Position numbers and translations under genes: made by a program. Source: Pseudomonadota bacterium (lineage in GTDB: Bacteria > Pseudomonadota > Alphaproteobacteria > Sphingomonadales > Sphingomonadaceae). From it: a stretch of DNA of 37,007 bases. The stretch spans positions 1 to 37,007 of the forward strand of contig JAJYQP010000032.1 of assembly GCA_021794525.1 (NCBI GenBank), written 5' to 3'. The notes under the pieces are model-generated. The model was given only the letters and a program-made list of their open reading frames with translations. It did not search any database and was not told where the DNA came from. This document shows positions 32,202-37,007 of the stretch, one piece after another (position 1 is the first letter of the stretch; each line of letters starts with the position of its first letter).

Positions 32202-32806
32202 CGCGCAAGTTCCGCCGCCACCGCCTGCGGACCCTTGTCGGTCGGAAGCGTGCCGAGTGGCTTCCCCTCAGGATCGAAGAGGTAGGTGAGGTTCGAATGA
32301 TCGACCAGATAACCGCCTCCCGGCTGCACCTCGCCTTTGGTCGCGTAGACCTTGAAGGCGGTCTTCGCTGCCTCGATCTGTTCCGGCGTGCCCGTCAGCC
32401 CGATGAGATCGGGCGAGAAGGCGGCGGCGAATTCGCCGACCACGGCCCGTGTGTCGCGCTCGGGATCGACGGTGATGAAGATCGGCTGGACGCGCTTCGC
32501 CTGGTCCGGGTGCTCGCGCGCGAACAGCCGCAGACCCTGAGTCATACGCTGGACATCGGTCGGGCAGATGTCCGGGCAAAAGGTGTAGCCGAAATAGACG
32601 ATGCGGTACTTGCCCGCGAAATCGCCCCAGCGCACCGTCCGGCCCGCCCTGTCTGTCAGCGCGAAATCGCCGCCCAGCGCCGCACCGCGCAAGTCCACGC
32701 CGTCGGTCGACGGGCCAATCGGCGCATCGGTGGCGGGGCTGCAGGCGGCGGCTAGGAAGAGGGCTGCGAGCGCGATGGAGCGACAGGGCATGGCATCGCG
32801 GTTCAT
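32189..32806 (-). CDS. SCO1/SenC-family copper chaperone-like lipoprotein
   Basis: Thioredoxin-fold protein of 205 residues, expected to help CuA assembly of cytochrome oxidase or act as a periplasmic thiol protein. A lipobox (LAAAC, Cys22) marks it as a membrane-anchored lipoprotein. Copper ligands are Cys77 and Cys81 in YTFCPDICPTDV and His170 in YLVDHSNLTYLFD. The GDFAGKYRIVYFGYTFCPD block is typical. It leads the SCO1-YcgN-YgjP overlap chain. No oxidase subunit is nearby; the bc1 genes are 8 kb away. Confidence 0.93.
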   Translation of the reverse strand: MNRDAMPCRSIALAALFLAAACSPATDAPIGPSTDGVDLRGAALGGDFALTDRAGRTVRWGDFAGKYRIVYFGYTFCPDICPTDVQRMTQGLRLFAREHPDQAKRVQPIFITVDPERDTRAVVGEFAAAFSPDLIGLTGTPEQIEAAKTAFKVYATKGEVQPGGGYLVDHSNLTYLFDPEGKPLGTLPTDKGPQAVAAELARWIR

Positions 32807-32874
32807 GGTCTGCTAACCGCCGGTTCGCAAGGGCGGTTCCGCGCGGGACTGCGCACAAGTTTCACGTTTTACGG

Positions 32875-33498
32875 ATGCGGGCGATGCGTCGGATCAAACT
32901 GTTTGGAGTGCTCGCCGCGGGCGCGCTTGGGCTTGCCGTCGCGGCACCGGTCAGCGCGCAGAAGATGTCCGAAGGCTACGAATTCCTGAAAGCGGTCAAG
33001 GATCGCGACGGGAACAAGGTGACCGAGGCGCTCAACAAGCCCGGCTCGGTCATCGTCAATGCGCGTGACGTGACCACGGGGCAGAGCGCGCTGCATTACG
33101 TGGTGGAACGGCGCGACACGACCTGGGTGCGCTTCCTCGTGTCGAAGGGTGCCAACCCGAATATCGCCGATCGCAACGGGGTCACCCCGCTGCAACTCGC
33201 CGCCAATCTCGGCTGGACTGACGGTGTGGAGGCGCTCGTCGGCGCGGGCGCGTCGGTCGATGTTACCAATGTGGCGGGCGAGACACCGCTGATCGCCGCG
33301 GTTCACCGCCGCGACTCCGCGCTGGTGCGCGTGTTGCTCAAGGCGGGGGCAAATCCCGACCGGAGCGACAATTCCGGCCGGACCGCGCGCGATTATGCCG
33401 AACTGATCGGCGCGCAGAACCCGATCCTGGCCGAACTCGACAGGGCGCGGGCCGAGCGCAAGGAACGCGCCGCCAAGTCCTACGGTCCGGGCGCCTGA
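32875..33498 (+). CDS. Exported ankyrin-repeat protein
   Basis: A 207-residue protein with a signal peptide (GVLAAGALGLAVAAPVSAQ, about residues 11-29) and three to four ankyrin repeats. Repeat cores are TGQSALHYVVERRDTTWVRFL, NGVTPLQLAANLGWTDGVEALV, AGETPLIAAVHRRDSALVRVLL and SGRTARDYAEL. It probably mediates protein contacts in the periplasm; the partner is unknown. ATG 32884 is an alternative start. Its stop shares one base with the coq9 start (TGATG at 33496-33500), so the two are translated together. Confidence 0.87.
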   Translation: MRAMRRIKLFGVLAAGALGLAVAAPVSAQKMSEGYEFLKAVKDRDGNKVTEALNKPGSVIVNARDVTTGQSALHYVVERRDTTWVRFLVSKGANPNIADRNGVTPLQLAANLGWTDGVEALVGAGASVDVTNVAGETPLIAAVHRRDSALVRVLLKAGANPDRSDNSGRTARDYAELIGAQNPILAELDRARAERKERAAKSYGPGA

Positions 33499-34172
33499 TG
33501 GCTGCGACCGCGCCTGTCGATGCTTCCGACATGACGCTCGCTGAGCTGCGGCTGCATCTTGCCCCGCATATCGCGGACGCGGCGGTTTTCGATGGCTGGA
33601 CGGCCACCGCTCTTGCCGAAGCGGCGCGGGCCGCGGGCGTGGATGCGGACGTCGCCCGGCTGGCCTTCAAGCGCGGGGCGATGGAAATGATCGGAGCCTG
33701 GATCGCGACTATCGACGAGTCCATGGCAGAGGCACTTCCGGCCGAGGTGCTCGCCACGATGAAAATCCGCGAGCGCATCCGCTCGCTGGTGCAGTTCCGG
33801 CTCGATGCGGTCGCGGGGCGCGAGGAGGCGCTGCGGCGCGCGCTCGCAATCTTGGCGATGCCGCTCAACGCGCCCGCCGCGCTCCGTATGGGCTGGCACA
33901 GCGCCGACATCATGTGGCGCCTTGCCGGGGACACCGCGACCGACTGGAACCACTATTCGAAGCGCGCCATTCTCGCGTCCCTTTATGGGGCGACGCTGGC
34001 CGTGTTCGTGGGCGACACCAGCGAGGGCAAGGCGGACACCCGCGCCTTCCTGGAGCGGCGCATCGAAGGGGTGATGCAGTTCGAGACGGTGAAGCGCAAA
34101 TGGCTACAGCCCAAGGGAGAGCATTTCTCGCCCGTCCGTTTCCTGGGAAGGCTGCGCTACCCGGCGCGCTAG
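33498..34172 (+). CDS. COQ9-family ubiquinone biosynthesis protein
   Basis: A 224-residue COQ9 protein, a lipid-binding member with a TetR-like fold that supports ubiquinone synthesis at the COQ7 hydroxylation step in eukaryotes and in alphaproteobacteria. The C-terminal half is diagnostic: LRMGWHSADIMWRLAGDT, ATDWNHYSKRAILASLYGATLAVFV and TRAFLERRIEGVMQFE. Ubiquinone is the substrate pool of the bc1 complex at 21-24 kb. The start overlaps the ankyrin stop by one base. A palindromic element follows the stop. Confidence 0.9.
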   Translation: MAATAPVDASDMTLAELRLHLAPHIADAAVFDGWTATALAEAARAAGVDADVARLAFKRGAMEMIGAWIATIDESMAEALPAEVLATMKIRERIRSLVQFRLDAVAGREEALRRALAILAMPLNAPAALRMGWHSADIMWRLAGDTATDWNHYSKRAILASLYGATLAVFVGDTSEGKADTRAFLERRIEGVMQFETVKRKWLQPKGEHFSPVRFLGRLRYPAR

Positions 34173-34174
34173 TT

Positions 34175-34240
34175 CGGTCCGTCGGACCGCAAGGCCGAGC
34201 GGCTGCCCGCAGCGATGCGGCCGCAGGCTGCGTGAGCGGG
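34175..34240. repeat. REP-like multi-hairpin element, copy B
   Basis: Begins 2 bases after the coq9 stop with CGGTCC-GTC-GGACCG (34175-34189). It continues through GGACCGCAAGGCCGAGCG, nearly the same as the core of copy A at 2604-2621. A GC-rich stretch with CCCGC, GCGGCCGC and similar small inverted repeats completes it. The first hairpin may double as the coq9 terminator. Confidence 0.45.
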
Positions 34241-34283
34241 GATATCGCGCGCCCGAAGCAGCGTAAGGAAAGCATCCTCGCTA

Positions 34284-34300
34284 TTGCAAATCGGTTGCAA
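34284..34300 (+). promoter_or_regulatory. Possible Fur/Mur box and promoter of feoAB
   Basis: TTGCAA-ATCGG-TTGCAA contains the inverted repeat TGCAA-N5-TTGCA (34285-34299), the form of alphaproteobacterial Fur/Mur sites. The right TTGCAA (34295-34300) could be the -35 box, with TATTCC (34318-34323) as -10 after 17 bases. The start would then fall near 34330, the feoA ATG itself. Confidence 0.5.
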
Positions 34301-34329
34301 GTAGCGCGGCGCTCCCTTATTCCCCCGGC

Positions 34330-34569
34330 ATGACGCTCGACCAGCTCGCAACCGGTATCGCGGCGCGGATAGCGTCGGTTGACTGGTCCGTGCTCGCCGA
34401 GGACGAGGCAAAGCGGCTACAGGCGCTCGGGATCGACGCCGGGGCCGAGGTGCGAATCGCGCATCGGGGCATCTTTCTGGGGCGCGATCCGCTGGCGGTG
34501 CAGCTGGGTGCCATGACCGTCGCGCTGCGCCGCTGCCATGCCCGGGCCATCGCAATCGACGCCGAATGA
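34330..34569 (+). CDS. feoA: Ferrous iron transport protein FeoA
   Basis: A 79-residue SH3-like (FeoA) domain that works with FeoB in Fe2+ uptake, probably by contact with its cytoplasmic part. The pattern KRLQALGIDAGAEVRIAHRG and PLAVQLGAMTVALRR matches the family. No Shine-Dalgarno sequence is visible upstream (TCCCCCGGC), so it may be translated from a leaderless mRNA. Its stop overlaps feoB by ATGA (34566-34569). Confidence 0.93.
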   Translation: MTLDQLATGIAARIASVDWSVLAEDEAKRLQALGIDAGAEVRIAHRGIFLGRDPLAVQLGAMTVALRRCHARAIAIDAE

Positions 34570-36410
34570 CCCGTCTCCGCACCGCCGCGCTGGTCGGCAA
34601 TCCCAATTCGGGCAAGAGCGCCCTGTTCAACGCGCTTACCGGCGCGCGTCAGAAGATCGCCAACTACCCTGGCGTAACCGTAGAACGGAAGGCGGGCCGC
34701 GTGACGCTGCCGAGCGGCGAACCGGTCGAACTGATCGACCTGCCCGGTGCATACAGCTTCGACGCCGCCAGTCCCGACGAGGTCGTGACCCGCAAGGTCG
34801 TGCGCGGCGAGTTCGAGGGCGAGGCGCGGCCCGAGGTGCTGATTCTGGTACTCGACGCCGCCAATCTCGAACAGCATCTCGTCTTCGCGCAGGAGGTTCT
34901 CGAACTGGGCCGACCGACGGTGGTCGCTCTCAACATGATCGACATGGCCGAGCGCGACGGGCTGACGCTCGATGCCGCCGCCCTTTCTGAGGCCTTGGGC
35001 GTACCGGTCATTCCGACCGTCGCGGTACGGCGCCGCGGGATTGCGGCCCTGACCGAGGCGCTCGCCGCAGCAGGGGAGACGCCTGGCGCGCCCCCGCACC
35101 GCAATTGGCACCTGACGCTGCCCGAGCGACGGCTGGCCGCCCGCCACATGGCGCGGGGCGCGACCCTGTCGAAGACGGCGCGGCACACGATCGCCAAGGG
35201 TCTCGACCGCCTGCTGCTTCACCCCTGGGCGGGTCCTGCAATCCTGTTCGCATGGCTGTTCGTGATGTTCCAGGCGGTGTTCGCCTGGGCAACCCCCTTC
35301 GCCGATGCGTTGGAGTCCGGGATCGCGGCGCTGAGCGCACAGGTCGATGCCGCACTTCCGGCGGGCCTTGTCCGCGATTTCCTGACGCAGGGCGTCCTCG
35401 CGGGGGTCGGCTCGGTGATCGTGTTCCTGCCGCAGATCGTGATCCTGTTCGCCTTCATTCTGGTGATGGAGGCGAGCGGTTACATGGCGCGCGCGGCGTT
35501 CCTGATGGACCGACTGATGGCCGGCGTCGGCCTGTCGGGTAAAAGCTTCATCCCGCTGCTCTCCAGCTTCGCCTGCGCCATTCCAGGGATCATGGCGACG
35601 CGATCGATCCCCGATCACAAGGACCGGCTGACCACCATCCTCGTCGCCCCGCTGATGACCTGCTCGGCGCGGCTGCCGGTCTATGCCGTCATCATCGCCG
35701 CCTTCATCCCGGCGAGCCGAGTGGGTCCCGGCATCGGTCTGCAGGGTTTGGTGCTGTTCTGCCTCTATCTTGCGGGCATTGTCGGCGCGATGGCAGCGGC
35801 GCTGGTCCTGCGCAGCACGCTGACAAAGGGTTCGGCCAGCGGCTTCATCATGGAACTGCCGCGCTACCAGATGCCGCGCCTGAAGGATCTCGCCATCGGG
35901 TTGTGGCAGCGCGCCTGGGTGTTCCTGCGCCGCGCGGGCACGATCATCTTCATGGTAACGGTGGTGCTGTGGCTGCTCCTCAGCTTTCCGCGCGCCGCGC
36001 CCGGCGAGAGCCAGGTCGAGGCGAGCGTCGCGGGCCGCATCGCCGATGTCATCCATCCCGTTCTCGAGCCGGTCGGTTTCAATCGCGAGATGAGCCTTGC
36101 GATCATCCCCGCAATGGCCGCGCGGGAGGTGGCGGTGAGCGCGCTGGCAACCACTTATGCCATCGACGGCGACGAGGACGCGCAGGCGCAGGGTCTCACC
36201 GAGCGGCTGGCGGGCGCCTGGAGTCTGCCAACCGCGCTCGCCTTCCTCGCCTGGTTCGTTTTTGCCCCACAATGTGTCTCCACCATCGCGGTCGCGCGGC
36301 GCGAAACGAACGGGTGGAAATGGCCGGCCTTCATGGTTGGCTATCTGTTCGGGCTGGCCTACCTGTTTGCCGGAATCACCTACTGGAGCGCGATCGCGCT
36401 GGGTTTCTGA
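34566..36410 (+). CDS. feoB: Ferrous iron transport protein FeoB
   Basis: Inner-membrane Fe2+ transporter with a G-protein domain, 614 residues, shorter than the E. coli protein (773) but within the family. G1 is VGNPNSGKSALFN (Lys17), G2 lies around NYPGVTVE, G3 is DLPGAYSF and G4 is NMID. The membrane part has two Gate repeats, seen in ASGYMARAAFLMDRLM, PLLSSFACAIPGIMATRSI and TCSARLPVYAVII, and ends with FAPQCVSTIAVARRET and two closing membrane segments. Coupled to feoA. The operon is probably iron-controlled through the palindrome at 34285. Confidence 0.96.
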   Translation: MTRLRTAALVGNPNSGKSALFNALTGARQKIANYPGVTVERKAGRVTLPSGEPVELIDLPGAYSFDAASPDEVVTRKVVRGEFEGEARPEVLILVLDAANLEQHLVFAQEVLELGRPTVVALNMIDMAERDGLTLDAAALSEALGVPVIPTVAVRRRGIAALTEALAAAGETPGAPPHRNWHLTLPERRLAARHMARGATLSKTARHTIAKGLDRLLLHPWAGPAILFAWLFVMFQAVFAWATPFADALESGIAALSAQVDAALPAGLVRDFLTQGVLAGVGSVIVFLPQIVILFAFILVMEASGYMARAAFLMDRLMAGVGLSGKSFIPLLSSFACAIPGIMATRSIPDHKDRLTTILVAPLMTCSARLPVYAVIIAAFIPASRVGPGIGLQGLVLFCLYLAGIVGAMAAALVLRSTLTKGSASGFIMELPRYQMPRLKDLAIGLWQRAWVFLRRAGTIIFMVTVVLWLLLSFPRAAPGESQVEASVAGRIADVIHPVLEPVGFNREMSLAIIPAMAAREVAVSALATTYAIDGDEDAQAQGLTERLAGAWSLPTALAFLAWFVFAPQCVSTIAVARRETNGWKWPAFMVGYLFGLAYLFAGITYWSAIALGF

Positions 36411-36424
36411 GAGGATAGAAGGAC

Positions 36425-36940
36425 ATGGCGGGCAGCCTCAACAAGGTCATGCTGATCGGCAATCTGGGCGCGGATCCGGAGATCCGCAGCTTCCAGAACG
36501 GCGGCAAGGTCGCCAATCTGCGCATCGCGACCAGCGAAAGCTGGAAGGACCGCAACACCGGCGAACGCAAGGAAAAGACCGAGTGGCATACTGTGGCCAT
36601 CTTCTCCGAAGGGCTGGTCGGCGTGGTCGAACGTTTTCTCAAGAAAGGCAGCAAGGTTTATATCGAAGGCAAGCTCCAGACCCGTAAATGGCAGGACCAG
36701 AACGGGCAGGACCGCTATTCGACCGAGGTCGTGCTACAGGGCCCCAATGCCGTGATGACCATGCTCGACGGCGCGCAGGGCGGCGGCGGCGGTGGCCGGG
36801 CGGGCGGCTGGCAGTCGGGCGGCGGCAACGATTACGGAAGCGACCAGTCCGCGGGCGGCGGCGACAACTGGCGCTCCGGCGGCAAAACGCCCGGCGGCGG
36901 CTCAAACTACGACGACCTCGACGACGACATCCCGTTCTGA
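36425..36940 (+). CDS. ssb: Single-stranded DNA-binding protein
   Basis: Binds and protects single-stranded DNA in replication, recombination and repair. The 171-residue protein has an OB fold from [19 protein letters not shown] to about residue 110 ([38 protein letters not shown]). A Gly-rich linker follows, then the acidic tail DDDIPF that recruits partner proteins. GAGAGGATAG and AAGGAC lie before the ATG. It begins 14 bases after feoB and may have some read-through from it. Confidence 0.97.
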   Translation: MAGSLNKVMLIGNLGADPEIRSFQNGGKVANLRIATSESWKDRNTGERKEKTEWHTVAIFSEGLVGVVERFLKKGSKVYIEGKLQTRKWQDQNGQDRYSTEVVLQGPNAVMTMLDGAQGGGGGGRAGGWQSGGGNDYGSDQSAGGGDNWRSGGKTPGGGSNYDDLDDDIPF

Positions 36941-36953
36941 GGACGCTTCCACC

Positions 36954-37007
36954 CTAGCGTTTCGCTGCGTGAAGGCGATTAGGCACTCCCGCCATTCCCG
37001 TTGCCAT
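36954..37007 (-). CDS. Possible C-terminal end of a minus-strand gene running off the right edge
   Basis: On the minus strand a frame entering from base 37007 stays open for 17 codons and ends with TAG at 36956-36954 (last residues GVPNRLHAAKR). It would converge on ssb with 13 bases between. Eighteen codons are too few to be sure it codes. Confidence 0.25.
   Translation of the reverse strand: MATGMAGVPNRLHAAKR

Noticed and set aside
34317..36272. A 651-codon minus-strand frame antisense to feoB
   Set aside because: Shadow of feoB; Arg/Gln/His-rich and without any recognisable domain.
1..37007. CRISPR arrays, insertion sequences, rRNA genes, toxin-antitoxin pairs, phage structural genes
   Set aside because: No regular spaced repeats, transposase motifs, rRNA stretches or such gene pairs were seen; the only mobile-element remnant is the integrase near 25.4-25.9 kb.

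Overview
The window is high-GC alphaproteobacterial chromosome. Gene content and order point to Sphingomonadales, probably an Erythrobacteraceae-like genome. The pointers are petABC for a cytochrome bc1 complex, COQ9, a DUF1134/EipA protein, metX-metW, hisC-tyrA, ftsEX next to an MJ0042-type zinc-ribbon protein, and an alphaproteobacterial LexA box. This placement is inferred from families and gene order, not from a marker-gene comparison. Almost everything is densely packed core metabolism, with many 1-20 base gene overlaps.

Layout. 1-4.3 kb (minus): a class A penicillin-binding protein (cut by the left edge), msrB, a glutathione transferase and two small secreted proteins of unknown function. 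4.4-6.4 kb (plus): glutathione-dependent formaldehyde dehydrogenase, a VOC protein and a prolyl-tRNA deacylase-like protein. 6.4-8.1 kb (minus): metW and metX. 8.2-10.2 kb (plus): hisC and tyrA. 10.2-13.0 kb (minus): the coupled cluster ftsE-ftsX-ydcF-like-plsC. 13.2-16.7 kb: zinc-ribbon membrane protein, tRNA-Leu(GAG), a small acetyltransferase, threonine aldolase and an EamA exporter. 16.7-20.9 kb: atypical SDR, pepN and pgeF. 21.1-24.5 kb: petA-petB-petC-apt. 24.5-26.2 kb: two tRNA genes flanking a scrambled accessory scar. 26.4-29.0 kb: eipA, a highly structured leader, an aromatic/aspartate aminotransferase and a GNAT. 29.0-32.8 kb (minus): ribE, ribD, a small membrane protein, a YgjP-type metallopeptidase, YcgN and SCO1. 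32.9-37.0 kb (plus): ankyrin protein, COQ9, feoA, feoB and ssb.

The least ordinary parts are two. (1) The 124-base gap before the aminotransferase gene at 27281 can fold into four successive stem-loops. One is a 16-bp stem with a C-rich loop, and the last has the Shine-Dalgarno sequence in its 3' arm. It is a good candidate for an undescribed cis-acting RNA. (2) Between tRNA-Gly and tRNA-Ser lies the wreck of a SOS mutagenesis cassette. An intact LexA-controlled promoter drives an imuA cut after about 133 codons, which abuts an inverted dnaE2 fragment and then a frameshifted, truncated tyrosine integrase. The integrase start faces the 3' end of tRNA-Ser across short phased repeats that look like integrase arm sites. 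Smaller regulatory candidates are a Fur/Mur-type palindrome before feoAB, a 14-bp palindrome between the divergent ftsE and zinc-ribbon genes, a palindrome-rich petABC leader and a two-copy REP-like element.

All calls come from reading the sequence. No database search, folding program or alignment was run.
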